DNA from: Pseudonocardia sp. MH-G8
GTDB lineage: Bacteria > Actinomycetota > Actinomycetes > Mycobacteriales > Pseudonocardiaceae
Assembly: GCF_002262885.1 (NCBI RefSeq)
Contig: NZ_NKYF01000031.1
Span: 1 to 64,000 of the forward strand
Direction of reading: 5' to 3'
Length of the DNA stretch: 64,000 nt
Part shown: positions 17,017 through 24,885 of the stretch, one piece after another
How the letters are laid out: each line of letters opens with the position of its first letter
Position numbering within the stretch: the stretch's first letter is position 1
The notes under the pieces: generated by a model
The model's input: only the letters and a program-made list of their open reading frames with translations
Databases searched by the model: none
What the model was told of the DNA's origin: nothing
Position numbers and translations under genes: made by a program

Positions 17017-17147
17017 GCGACTCGCACGCACCCACGCCGCGACTCGCATACATTCAGACCCCGACTCGCGGGGGTGACGGCCCGGCCCCGCTCGCGAGTC
17101 GCGCTGTGGGTCTCCGCGAGTCGCGCTGTGCGTGTGTGCGAGTCGCG
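17017..17147. repeat. Array of GCGACTCGC words, three direct and three inverted
   Basis: Near-identical decamers occur at 17017-17026, 17039-17048 and 17061-17070 (GCGACTCGCA or CCGACTCGCG). Their reverse complement GCGAGTCGCG occurs at 17094-17103, 17116-17125 and 17138-17147. Spacing is 22 bases within each half. The two halves are mirror images, so the whole could fold into a long branched hairpin or bind a protein cooperatively. It lies between the AlkD-like gene and the next lipoprotein gene. Confidence 0.75.
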
Positions 17148-17197
17148 GGAGGCAGGGGAATCCTGCGGAACGGGCCCACGGCGCGGGGTCGCCCGGT

Positions 17198-17203
17198 TAC
17201 CGT
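17198..17203 (+). promoter_or_regulatory. -10 element of leaderless lipoprotein gene
   Basis: TACCGT, six bases, then the GTG at 17210; no ribosome binding site is visible. Confidence 0.45.
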
Positions 17204-17209
17204 CGCCGC

Positions 17210-17794
17210 GTGCAGCGGGGCTGGTGGGTGCGGGTGGCGGTCGCGTGCGCCATGGCTGCCCTGCTGCTCGTCGCCACCGGTTGCACCACCGTCGTCCCCG
17301 GCTCGGCCACGGCGGCGCCCGCGCCCGGGTCGTCGGTTCCCGGCGCGCCCGGGGCGCCCGCAGCCCCGCCCGATGCGCGCAGCGGGCTCGACGCCGACGT
17401 GCTGCCGAACGAATGCCTGCTCAACGCGGCGGAGTTCGGCGACCTCGTGGGTCTCGCCGTCCAGCCTCCGGAGCAGGGCACGATCGAGCGGGAGGACGGG
17501 TCGGTCAGTGCGAGCTGCGTGGCCACCGCGGGCTCGGAACCCGTCGCGATGCTCAACGTCTACGCCGTGCGCTCGGGAACCCCGGCCGACTACGTGCGCG
17601 CGGGCGGTGACGCGGGACGCCGCGAGCTGCCGGAGGTCGGCGACGCCGCGGTCGTCATCGACACGGCCACCGGGCCCACGCTGCAGCTCGCGAGCCCGGA
17701 GTACCTGCTCACGATCCTCGTGTCGGGCGGCACCCCGTCCGACGACGCGTGGCGCACGGCGGCCCGGGCCGCGCTGTCCCGGTTGCCCGGATAG
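17210..17794 (+). CDS. Putative lipoprotein of unknown function
   Basis: A 194-aa secreted lipoprotein. A hydrophobic signal segment (VRVAVACAMAALLLVATGC) ends in the lipobox VATGC at about residue 23, followed by a Pro/Ala/Gly-rich linker to residue ~55. The C-terminal ~135 residues form a globular domain with two cysteines (NECLLNAAEFGDLVG and VSASCVATAG) that could form a disulfide. This layout resembles the DUF3558-type lipoproteins of actinobacteria, but I cannot assign it firmly. The GTG is six bases after TACCGT. The neighbouring pheT is convergent. Confidence 0.75.
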   Translation: MQRGWWVRVAVACAMAALLLVATGCTTVVPGSATAAPAPGSSVPGAPGAPAAPPDARSGLDADVLPNECLLNAAEFGDLVGLAVQPPEQGTIEREDGSVSASCVATAGSEPVAMLNVYAVRSGTPADYVRAGGDAGRRELPEVGDAAVVIDTATGPTLQLASPEYLLTILVSGGTPSDDAWRTAARAALSRLPG

Positions 17795-17994
17795 CCGACG
17801 CCGTGCTCACGCCCCCAGTTCCGCTGATGCGCCCGACCGTGCTGTGCCGCTCCCGGGACGGTGGCCACCAACTTTCCCGGGTCACGCAGCAGCCGGTCCG
17901 GCCGTCCCCGACACGGGCCCACAGGAGATTCCATGACCATATGGACGTGAGGGGGATATCACCCGGCCGGCCGCCGAGCGGCACACCACCGTCG

Positions 17995-20487
17995 TCAGGC
18001 GCGCAGGGTCGCCGCGTAGCGCTCCGCCGCCACGGCCACGGCGGCATCGCGGCCCGCATTGGCCTCTTCGTTGGTGAGGGTGCGGTCAGGGGCGCGGAAG
18101 CGGAGGGTGAAGGCCAGCGATCGGCGCCCCTCCCCCACCTGCTCGCCCGCGTACACGTCGAACAGGCGGACGTCCTCCAGCAGCGCGCCGCCCCCGTCCT
18201 GCAGGGCGTCGGCGAGCTCGGCCACCGGCACCGCGGTGTCGGCGACGAGCGCGACGTCGACCGCGATCGGCGGGTACGCCGACACCCGCGGCGCGGGCCG
18301 TCCGTCGGCGAGCGGGATCGCGTCGAGGTCCAGCTCCATCGCGCAGGTGCGCTCCGGCAGGCCCAGCGCCTCCACGACCTTGGGGTGCAGCTCGCCTGCG
18401 TGCCCCACGATCCAGTCCCCGACGCGCAACGCGGCGCAGCGGCCGGGGTGGAAGGGCGGCAGCGCGGCGGCGGAGACCCGCAGCTCGGCTCCGGCGGACT
18501 GCGCGGCGAGCCGGGCGGCCTGCACGGCGTCGGCCCACCCTGCCGGACGGCCCGGGCCCCACCAGCCGCGCGGCTCGCGCTCGCCGGCGAGCACCACGGC
18601 GACGTGCACCGGCTGGGCCGGCAGCGCGGCCTCGATCTGCGCCAGCTCGGCGTCGTCGGGACGACCCGCGACGTCGGGGTCGGGCATCGGCACCGGGTTC
18701 GCGTGCGGGAGCACCACCTGGCCGATGTGGAACAGGGCCAGGTCGGCCGAACCGCGGGAGCGGTTGCGCACGAGGGTGTCCAGCACACCCGGCAGCAGCG
18801 TGGTGGCGAGCTCGGCGCGCTCGGCGTCGAGCGGGTTGAGCACGTGCACGGTGTGGCGGCGCACGTCCTCGGCGGGCAGCCCGAACGCGTCCCAGACGCT
18901 CCGGTCGACGAACGGGAACGGCAGCACCTCGACGTACCCGGCCTCGGCGAGCGCACGCGAGACGGCCCGGCGTCGCGTCTGGACCGGCGTCAGACCGCGC
19001 CCGGCCGGAGCGGTGGGCAGCACCGACGGGATCGCGTCGTAGCCCTCCAGGCGCAGCACCTCTTCCACGAGGTCGGCGGCCTGGGCCAGGTCCGGGCGCC
19101 AGGACGGCGGAACGGCGACGACCTGGGCGCGCCCGTCGTCACCGGTGACGATGTCGACGGCGCAGCCGATCTGTTCGAGGCGGCGCACGGTGGCCCCGCG
19201 CGGGTAGCCGAGCCCGGCGACCTCGTCGGGCAGGTCCAGCGGCATCCGCACCGGCGCGGACCGCGGCGCGGCGCCCGCGTCGGTGCGCCCGGCGGCGAGG
19301 GTGCCGCCGCCGTGCTCGACGAGCAGTTGCGCCGCGCGTTCCGCGGCGACCGGTGGCAGCTGCGGATCGACGACCCGCTCGAACCGCCTCGACGCCTCCG
19401 AGGGCAGCTTGTGCCGGCGGGCGGCGCGGGCGATGACCGCCTGGTCGAAGTGCGCGGCCTCGATCAGGACGTCGATGCGCCCTTCGGTGTCGGTGCCGAT
19501 CTCCGTGGACGCCCCGCCCATCACCCCGGCGAGGCCGATGGGGCCGGAGTCGTCGGTGATCAGCAGGTCGTCCGGGTCGAGCCGGCGCTCGACGTCGTCC
19601 AGCGTCACGACGGTCTCGCCGGCCGTGGCGCGCCGGACGACGATGGGGCCCGAGACACGGCCTGCGTCGTAGGCGTGCAGCGGCTGGCCGAGCTCGAGCA
19701 TCACGTAGTTGGTGACGTCGACGATCAGCGAGATCGGGCGCATCCCGGCGGCCAGCAGCCTGCGCTGCATCCACCACGGCGCCGGGGCGGCGGGGTCGAC
19801 GCCGTCGACGCGGCGGGCGACGAACCGCGCGCAGCCCGGATCGGGCAGCGTGACGGGCCACGCATCGCCCTCGGCGGCCGGCACGTCCACGCGCGTGGCG
19901 GGATCGGTGAAGTCCGTGTCCAGGGCGCAGGCCAGCTCGCGGGCGAGACCGCGCACCGAGAAGCAGTACCCGCGGTCGGGGGTGATGGCGAGCTCGACCA
20001 CGGGATCGTCGAGGCCGAGCAGCGGCATGGCGTCCTCACCGGGCTCCCCCGCGCCGGCGGGCAGCACGAGGATCCCCGCGTGGTCGGACCCCAGTCCCAG
20101 CTCCTTCGCCGAGGCGATCATGCCGTCGGAGACGTGCCCGTAGGTCTTGCGCGAGGAGATCGGGAACGGGCCGGGCAGCACCGCGCCGGGCAGCGCGACG
20201 ACGACGAGGTCGCCCGCGGCGAAGTTCGACGCGCCGCAGATGATGCCGCGCACCTTCTCGCCGCCGTCGACACCGACATCGACCTGGCACCAGCGGATGG
20301 GCTTCTTCAGCCCCTCCAGGACCTCGAACTCCAGCACCCGGCCGACGACGACCGGGCCGGTGAGCGTGGCAGGCCGGTGGACGTCCTCGATCTCCAGCCC
20401 GACGCGGACGAACGCCTCGGCGGTGTCGTCGGCCGGTGGGGTGGCCTCGCCGATGTGCTCGGCGAGCCAGGACAGCGGAACACGCAC
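17995..20487 (-). CDS. pheT: Phenylalanyl-tRNA synthetase beta subunit
   Basis: Large subunit of the alpha2-beta2 class II synthetase that charges tRNA-Phe. The 830-aa product is full length: an N-terminal tRNA-binding OB fold (about 40-150, with GVDGGEKVRGIICGASNF), B3/B4 editing domain (about 210-390), B5 domain (about 400-475) and a C-terminal ferredoxin-like anticodon-binding domain (last ~95 residues, ending SLAFTLRFRAPDRTLTNEEA). GTG at 20487 has GGGAGG upstream. Downstream of pheS with a 22-base gap. Confidence 0.96.
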   Translation of the reverse strand: MRVPLSWLAEHIGEATPPADDTAEAFVRVGLEIEDVHRPATLTGPVVVGRVLEFEVLEGLKKPIRWCQVDVGVDGGEKVRGIICGASNFAAGDLVVVALPGAVLPGPFPISSRKTYGHVSDGMIASAKELGLGSDHAGILVLPAGAGEPGEDAMPLLGLDDPVVELAITPDRGYCFSVRGLARELACALDTDFTDPATRVDVPAAEGDAWPVTLPDPGCARFVARRVDGVDPAAPAPWWMQRRLLAAGMRPISLIVDVTNYVMLELGQPLHAYDAGRVSGPIVVRRATAGETVVTLDDVERRLDPDDLLITDDSGPIGLAGVMGGASTEIGTDTEGRIDVLIEAAHFDQAVIARAARRHKLPSEASRRFERVVDPQLPPVAAERAAQLLVEHGGGTLAAGRTDAGAAPRSAPVRMPLDLPDEVAGLGYPRGATVRRLEQIGCAVDIVTGDDGRAQVVAVPPSWRPDLAQAADLVEEVLRLEGYDAIPSVLPTAPAGRGLTPVQTRRRAVSRALAEAGYVEVLPFPFVDRSVWDAFGLPAEDVRRHTVHVLNPLDAERAELATTLLPGVLDTLVRNRSRGSADLALFHIGQVVLPHANPVPMPDPDVAGRPDDAELAQIEAALPAQPVHVAVVLAGEREPRGWWGPGRPAGWADAVQAARLAAQSAGAELRVSAAALPPFHPGRCAALRVGDWIVGHAGELHPKVVEALGLPERTCAMELDLDAIPLADGRPAPRVSAYPPIAVDVALVADTAVPVAELADALQDGGGALLEDVRLFDVYAGEQVGEGRRSLAFTLRFRAPDRTLTNEEANAGRDAAVAVAAERYAATLRA

Positions 20488-20509
20488 TCTTTCGCCCTCC
20501 CGGGCCGAC

Positions 20510-21565
20510 TCAGACGCCGAACGCGCGGCTGAACCGCACGTCGCCCTCGACCATGTCGCGCATGTCGGGGATGCCGTTGCGGAACTGGAGCGTGCGCTCC
20601 AGGCCCATGCCGAACGCGAACCCGGAGTGCATCTCCGGGTCGATACCGCAGGCGCGCAGCACGTTGGGGTTGACCATGCCGCAGCCGCCCCACTCGACCC
20701 AGCCGGCGCCGCCCTTCTTCTCCGGGAACCAGACGTCGACCTCGGCCGAGGGCTCGGTGAACGGGAAGTAGGAGGGCCGCAGGCGGGTGCGCGACTCCGC
20801 GCCGAACATGGCGCGGGCGAACGCGTCGAGCGTGCCCTTGAGGTGCGCCATCGTGATGCCGCGGTCGACCGCGAGGCCCTCGACCTGGTGGAAGACCGGG
20901 GTGTGGGTGGCGTCGAGCGCGTCGGTGCGGAACGTGCGGCCCGGGCACACCACGTACACCGGCAGCTCGCGCTCCAGGAGCGCGCGGATCTGGACCGGCG
21001 AGGTGTGCGTGCGCAGCACCGTGCCGGACGTCTCGGAGTCGCCGAGGTAGAACGTGTCCTGCATCGTGCGCGCGGGGTGGTCCTTGCCGAAGTTCAGCGC
21101 GTCGAAGTTGAGCCAGGACGACTCGACCTCGGGGCCCTCGGCCACCTCCCAGCCCATCGCGACGAACACGTCCGCCACCCGCTCGGCGACCTGCGTGATG
21201 GGGTGCCGCGCTCCCCGCGGGGTGCGGTCCCAGGGCAGCGTGACGTCGACGGCCTCCTCGGCCAGCACGCGCGCGTCGCGCTCCTCGACGAGCACCGCAC
21301 GGCGGGCGTCGAAGGCCTCCTGCGCCTGTTGGCGGGCGGCATTGACCCGCTTGCCCGCGTCGGCGCGCTCGGGCCCGGGCAGCGATCCGAGCTCGCGGCG
21401 CGCCAGCAGCAGCGGGGCGCGGTCACCGAGGTGCGCGGGCTTGACGGCGGCGAGCGCCGCCAGGTCGGACGCCGCGTCGAACGCCTGCTCGGCGGCCGCG
21501 ACGGCTGCCTTGAGCGTGTCCGGGTGCAGCGGGCCCGGGGTGTCGAGGTCCGTGCTCTCAGTCAT
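20510..21565 (-). CDS. pheS: Phenylalanyl-tRNA synthetase alpha subunit
   Basis: Catalytic subunit (351 aa) with an N-terminal coiled coil (about 20-90) and the class II core. Motif 2 is visible around YVVCPGRTFRTDALDATHTPVFHQVEGL. Motif 3 lies in GFAFGMGLERTLQFRNGIPDMRD near the C-terminus. ATG at 21565. It is the first of the pheST pair and lies 56 bases beyond the SpoU-type methyltransferase gene on the same strand, as in mycobacteria. Confidence 0.96.
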   Translation of the reverse strand: MTESTDLDTPGPLHPDTLKAAVAAAEQAFDAASDLAALAAVKPAHLGDRAPLLLARRELGSLPGPERADAGKRVNAARQQAQEAFDARRAVLVEERDARVLAEEAVDVTLPWDRTPRGARHPITQVAERVADVFVAMGWEVAEGPEVESSWLNFDALNFGKDHPARTMQDTFYLGDSETSGTVLRTHTSPVQIRALLERELPVYVVCPGRTFRTDALDATHTPVFHQVEGLAVDRGITMAHLKGTLDAFARAMFGAESRTRLRPSYFPFTEPSAEVDVWFPEKKGGAGWVEWGGCGMVNPNVLRACGIDPEMHSGFAFGMGLERTLQFRNGIPDMRDMVEGDVRFSRAFGV

Positions 21566-21621
21566 GGTGGGCCCATCCTAGGTGGGGCGTGCGGCGGCCC
21601 GGGCGTGCGGCCCGGGGTGGA

Positions 21622-22485
21622 TCACGGCGTCCTCCGGCGCCGGCCCGCCGCCACACTCGCGTACAAGCAGACGGCCGCGGCCGTGGCCAGGTTGAGGCTT
21701 TCCGCCCGCCCGAGGATCGGGACGCGCACGCGGTGGTCGGCGCCGCGTGCAAGGTCGGCGGGGACCCCGTGCGCCTCGCCGCCGAACACCCAGGCCACGG
21801 GGCCGGCCAGCACGGCGTCCGACGCCGGGTCGTGCAGGTCCAGCTCGCCCCCGGCGTCGGCGACGAGCACGGCGAGCCCGGCGGCGCGGCAGGCGTCGAG
21901 CACGGCGCCGGCGTCGCGGTCGCGGGCCAGTGGCAGGTGGAAGACGCTGCCGGTGGAGGCGCGCACGGCCTTGCCGTTGTGCGGGTCGACCGTGTCGCCC
22001 GCCAGCAGCACGGCGTCGGCACCCGCGGCGTCCGCCACCCGGATCACGGTGCCGACATTGCCCGGGTCGGCGATGCCCGCGCACACGGCGACCAGCGCGG
22101 GCCGCTCCCCCAGCGCCTCGGCCACCGCGACGTCGAGCAGGTCGCACACCGCCACCAGGCCCTGCGGGGTGACGGTGTCGGACAGCGAGGCAGCGGCCTG
22201 GTCCGTGACCACGACGACACGCACCCCCGCTTCCCGCGCCGCGGCGACCAGCTCGGGGTGGCGGTCGGCCGCGGCGTCGGTGATGAAGAGCTCGTGGACG
22301 CGGGCGTGGCGCAGCGCCTCGCGGACGGCCTGCGCCCCCTCCACGAGGAACCGCCCGGCCCGATCACGGCCCGTGCGCCTCAGCAGCTTGCGGGCTGCGA
22401 CGACGCGGGGCGTGCGCTGCGTTGATGCGATCTCCGCGTGCGCTCCGATCGGTGTACCGGGCGGTTCGGCGCGGCCTGCGCTCAG
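21622..22485 (-). CDS. SpoU/TrmH-family RNA 2'-O-methyltransferase (unusual start)
   Basis: SPOUT-fold RNA ribose methyltransferase that uses S-adenosylmethionine. Motif 1 is DPGNVGTVIRVADAAGADAV, motif 2 VAWVFGGEAHGVP, and motif 3 (the knot) ESLNLATAAAVCLYA. An N-terminal substrate-binding domain (RTGRDRAGRFLVEGAQAV) precedes them. The same position in M. tuberculosis holds tsnR. No ATG, GTG or TTG occurs in frame between the rplT stop and the conserved domain. The frame stays open upstream only through rplT. The best candidate is a CTG at 22485 that overlaps the rplT stop as CTGA, copying the ATGA/GTGA couplings seen elsewhere. The 288-codon extent depends on that choice. Confidence 0.82.
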   Translation of the reverse strand: MSAGRAEPPGTPIGAHAEIASTQRTPRVVAARKLLRRTGRDRAGRFLVEGAQAVREALRHARVHELFITDAAADRHPELVAAAREAGVRVVVVTDQAAASLSDTVTPQGLVAVCDLLDVAVAEALGERPALVAVCAGIADPGNVGTVIRVADAAGADAVLLAGDTVDPHNGKAVRASTGSVFHLPLARDRDAGAVLDACRAAGLAVLVADAGGELDLHDPASDAVLAGPVAWVFGGEAHGVPADLARGADHRVRVPILGRAESLNLATAAAVCLYASVAAGRRRRTP

Positions 22486-22859
22486 GCGGCGCTCCCGTTC
22501 TGGGCGGGCACGTTGGCGCGGGAGAGCTCGACGAGCGTGGTGAACGCGGCCGGGTCGCTGATGGCGATCTCCGACAGGTTCTTGCGGTCGACCTCGACAC
22601 CCGCGACCTTGAGGCCCTGGATGAAGCGGTTGTACGTCATGCCGTTGGCGCGGGCGGCGGCGTTGATGCGGGTGATCCACAGCTGCCGGAAGTCGCCCTT
22701 CTTGGCGCGCCGGTCGCGGTAGGCGTAGTTCAGCGAGTGGAGCATCTGCTCCTTCGCCTTGCGGTACAGACGCGACCGCTGCCCGCGGTAGCCGCTGGCC
22801 AGCTCGAGGGTGGTGCGACGCTTCTTCTGAGCGTTCACCGCGCGCTTCACGCGTGCCAT
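22482..22859 (-). CDS. rplT: 50S ribosomal protein L20
   Basis: rRNA-binding protein of the large subunit (125 aa), needed early in 50S assembly. The basic N-terminus MARVKRAVNAQKKRRTTLEL and the globular part with RRAKKGDFRQLWITRINAAA are diagnostic. It lies in the infC-rpmI-rplT operon, 53 bases after rpmI. In other bacteria L20 represses this operon post-transcriptionally; no such site was identified here. Its stop codon may overlap the start of the methyltransferase gene. Confidence 0.98.
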   Translation of the reverse strand: MARVKRAVNAQKKRRTTLELASGYRGQRSRLYRKAKEQMLHSLNYAYRDRRAKKGDFRQLWITRINAAARANGMTYNRFIQGLKVAGVEVDRKNLSEIAISDPAAFTTLVELSRANVPAQNGSAA

Positions 22860-22912
22860 GGGGGTGTGTCCTTACGTCGTTCGGTCTGCGGGAGGGAGGG
22901 GCCGAGCTCAGC

Positions 22913-23107
22913 TCAGCGGCCGAGCATCTTCTTGACGCGCTTGACGTCGGCCTTGTTCACGGGCACGACGCCCGACAGGTCACGCGTCTCCTTGCTCGAC
23001 TTGACCTCGAGGCGGTGGCGCAGGCCGGTCTGCTGGCGCAGCAGCTTGCCGCGACCGGTGATCTTGATCCGCTTTGCGATCCCGCTGTGCGTCTTGTTCT
23101 TGGGCAT
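22913..23107 (-). CDS. rpmI: 50S ribosomal protein L35
   Basis: Small basic large-subunit protein of 64 aa starting MPKNKTHSGIAKRIKITGRG and ending VKRVKKMLGR. The ATG at 23107 is used because it gives the family N-terminus; a start five codons upstream is possible but unlikely. It sits between infC (75-base gap) and rplT. Confidence 0.97.
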   Translation of the reverse strand: MPKNKTHSGIAKRIKITGRGKLLRQQTGLRHRLEVKSSKETRDLSGVVPVNKADVKRVKKMLGR

Positions 23108-23181
23108 GACTGTTCCGTTCACCGGTGACGCCCCGGCGGCCCGGGGCGTCGAGATTGGTCGTGCTGGCCGTTCCGCGGGCC

Positions 23182-23751
23182 TCAGGCCTGCTGGACCTCC
23201 GCCGGCGCGGCGGCGGCAGCGGCCTCCTTGCGGGTCGGCGGCTTCTTGTTCGGAGCGATCACCATCGTCATGTTGCGGCCGTCCTGCTTGGGAGCCGCCT
23301 CGACCGTACCGAGGTCACTGATGTCCTCGGCCAGCCGCTGCAGCAGCCGGAAGCCCAGCTCGGGGCGCGACTGCTCGCGGCCACGGAACATGATCGTGAC
23401 CTTGACCTTGTTGCCGCCTTCGAGGAAGCGCCGGACGTGCCCGCGCTTCGTCTCGTAGTCGTGCTTGTCGATCTTCGGCCGGAGCTTCTGCTCCTTGATC
23501 GTGGTGAGCTGCTGGTTGCGGCGGGACTCCCGGGCCTTCTGCGCGCTCTCGTACTTGAACTTGCCGTAGTCCATGAGCTTGCAGACCGGCGGGCGGGCCT
23601 GAGCGGCGACCTCGACGAGGTCGAGCTCGGCCTCCTGCGCGAGCCGCAGGGCGTCCTCGATGCGCACGATGCCGACCTGCTCCCCGTTGGGTCCGACCAG
23701 ACGGACCTCGGGGACGCGGATGCGGTCGTTGATGCGCGTCTCTGTGCTGAT
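23182..23751 (-). CDS. infC: Translation initiation factor IF-3, AUC start
   Basis: IF-3 (189 aa) binds the 30S subunit and rejects wrong start codons and initiator tRNAs. The N-domain begins ISTETRINDRIRVPEVRLVG; the linker and C-domain follow (PPVCKLMDYGKFKYESAQKA, IMFRGREQSRPELG, KQDGRNMTMV). The natural N-terminus starts at an ATC codon (23751) with GGAGA five bases upstream, and no ATG or GTG lies near. The next in-frame GTG (VRIEDALRL) would delete the first ~28 residues. Rare AUU/AUC starts on infC are known from E. coli and other bacteria, where IF-3 thereby limits its own synthesis. Confidence 0.94.
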   Translation of the reverse strand: MSTETRINDRIRVPEVRLVGPNGEQVGIVRIEDALRLAQEAELDLVEVAAQARPPVCKLMDYGKFKYESAQKARESRRNQQLTTIKEQKLRPKIDKHDYETKRGHVRRFLEGGNKVKVTIMFRGREQSRPELGFRLLQRLAEDISDLGTVEAAPKQDGRNMTMVIAPNKKPPTRKEAAAAAAPAEVQQA

Positions 23752-23806
23752 GGGGTCTCCTCGTATCGACGTCGTCCGGCGCGACGGAGCGAAGACCCGT
23801 GATACA

Positions 23807-23830
23807 CCGGACGAGCCTGTGGCTCACCGG
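23807..23830 (-). promoter_or_regulatory. Hairpin in the infC leader
   Basis: In the ~200-base space before infC, CCGGTGAGCC and GGCTCGTCCGG (minus strand) form a stem around the loop ACA; the inner GAGCC/GGCTC pairing is perfect. It lies about 56 bases before the infC start. Leaders of infC operons often carry attenuators, but no terminator partner was found, so the role is open. Confidence 0.3.
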
Positions 23831-23973
23831 CGGACCGGACCCGGACACCTTTGAGATGGCGGGTGGGAGCGGGGCTCCGCTTGTCGCCCTGATGCGCTGA
23901 ACAACACGCGACAGGGTGGTCGCATTCCGAAGGGTACCAGGGCCGCAGCCGAGCTGCGCGCCCCGGGCTGTTG

Positions 23974-24186
23974 TCAGCGGCCGGGCGCACCACGCCCGGC
24001 CAGGTACGCCTCGGCGCGAGCGACCAGGTCGGCCCGCCCATCGGCCCAGAGCCTGAAGTTCTCCAGCACCTGCCGGCCATCGAGTCCCGGCCGAAGCAGG
24101 TCGAGGTCCGGACGGGCGAAGAAGACGTCGTAGATCGGCACGAGGTCCTCCGCAGTCGGCGGCACGCCGCAGCTCTTGCAGGTCAC
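23974..24186 (-). CDS. Small hypothetical protein with CxxC motif
   Basis: A 70-aa acidic protein. GTG at 24186 starts VTCKSCGVPPTAEDLVPIYD, so a CxxC pair lies at residues 3-6. The remainder (FARPDLDLLRPGLDGRQVLENFRLWADG) is predicted helical. The CxxC at the very N-terminus looks like half a zinc ribbon. Codon use fits the genome. Function unknown. It lies upstream of and in line with infC but ~220 bases away. A different reading of the same DNA from 24208 exists, but it loses this organised sequence. Confidence 0.5.
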   Translation of the reverse strand: MTCKSCGVPPTAEDLVPIYDVFFARPDLDLLRPGLDGRQVLENFRLWADGRADLVARAEAYLAGRGAPGR

Positions 24187-24245
24187 CTTCGGAGCGCGGC
24201 TTCCTGAACAAGCGCATACCCCTCATCCTCCCGCAGACACCATCA

Positions 24246-24293
24246 TGGCACCCCATTCGTTTGCCTTGGCACCATAGTGATGCCATAGTGGCA
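24246..24293 (+). promoter_or_regulatory. Operator array TGGCA/TGCCA before RHH regulator gene
   Basis: TGGCACC-type words start at 24246, 24267 and 24289, that is every 21-22 bases (two helical turns). Inverted TGCCA at 24281 makes a perfect TGCCA-N3-TGGCA palindrome with the third and a TGGCA-N9-TGCCA palindrome with the second. The -10-like CATAGT (24284-24289) is inside the array, seven bases before the ATG. Ribbon-helix-helix proteins bind short repeated words of this kind, so autoregulation by the next gene is likely. Confidence 0.5.
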
Positions 24294-24296
24294 CCC

Positions 24297-24833
24297 ATGG
24301 ACCTGACGCCGCATGTCGAGCGGCTGCGCTACGAGCTCGGGATCGCCGCTGCCGCAGGCGGCGACGACGCGCGTGCGCTCGCCGAGCGGCTCACCGCACC
24401 GCTGGAATCCGCGGTCCGGCTGGTACTGCTCGAGGCACTGTCCGATGCCGCCGACGAGATCACGCGGGAGATGGCGCCCGGCTCGGTGGAGATGCGGCTG
24501 CGCGGCCGGGAGCCCGGCTTCGCGGTCACACCGGCACCGGCCGAGGACGCGCCCCCCGCCCCCGGCGGCGCCGCCGACGCCCTGGGGGGTGGCATCGGCG
24601 GCGCCGCGCCCGCCCCCGACGTGGAGGAGGGCGCCATGACGCGGATCAACCTGCGGCTGCCCGACTCGCTCAAGGCCAGGGTCGAGGAGGCGGCGGGCCG
24701 CGAGCGCCTCTCGGTGAACGCCTGGCTGGTCCGCGCCGCCACGTCCGCGCTGACCCCGGGCGACCGGGACGAGCGCCGGTCCCCCCGCCGCAACGCCCGC
24801 GGCGGACAGAACCTCACGGGCTGGGTCCGCTAG
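24297..24833 (+). CDS. HicB-like ribbon-helix-helix regulator
   Basis: A 178-aa protein in two parts. Residues ~1-75 are helical (MDLTPHVERLRYELGIAAAA, ALAERLTAPLESAVRLVLLE) and may bind a partner. After an Ala/Gly/Pro linker the C-terminus has a ribbon-helix-helix DNA-binding domain, TRINLRLPDSLKARVEEAAG, of the type annotated as HicB-family antitoxin. No toxin gene is next to it; it heads a run with a DUF4097 protein, an ABC exporter and a P450. The ATG at 24297 is preferred over an in-frame start at 24261, which lies inside the operator array. Confidence 0.75.
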   Translation: MDLTPHVERLRYELGIAAAAGGDDARALAERLTAPLESAVRLVLLEALSDAADEITREMAPGSVEMRLRGREPGFAVTPAPAEDAPPAPGGAADALGGGIGGAAPAPDVEEGAMTRINLRLPDSLKARVEEAAGRERLSVNAWLVRAATSALTPGDRDERRSPRRNARGGQNLTGWVR

Positions 24834-24885
24834 TGATCCCGTCCGATCCCGAGACATCCCACACTCCTGCAGGGAGGGCTTCGCC

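Noticed and set aside
17017..17147. CRISPR-like reading of the GCGACTCGC array
   Set aside because: Repeats are only 10 bases, spacers are short and themselves repetitive, half the copies are inverted, and no cas gene is nearby.
17933..17950. AGGAG followed by ATG and a five-codon frame near 17,935
   Set aside because: It could be a leader peptide, but no plus-strand gene follows; pheT is on the other strand.
24297..24833. HicB toxin-antitoxin pair
   Set aside because: Only the antitoxin-like RHH protein is found; there is no HicA-like toxin frame on either side.
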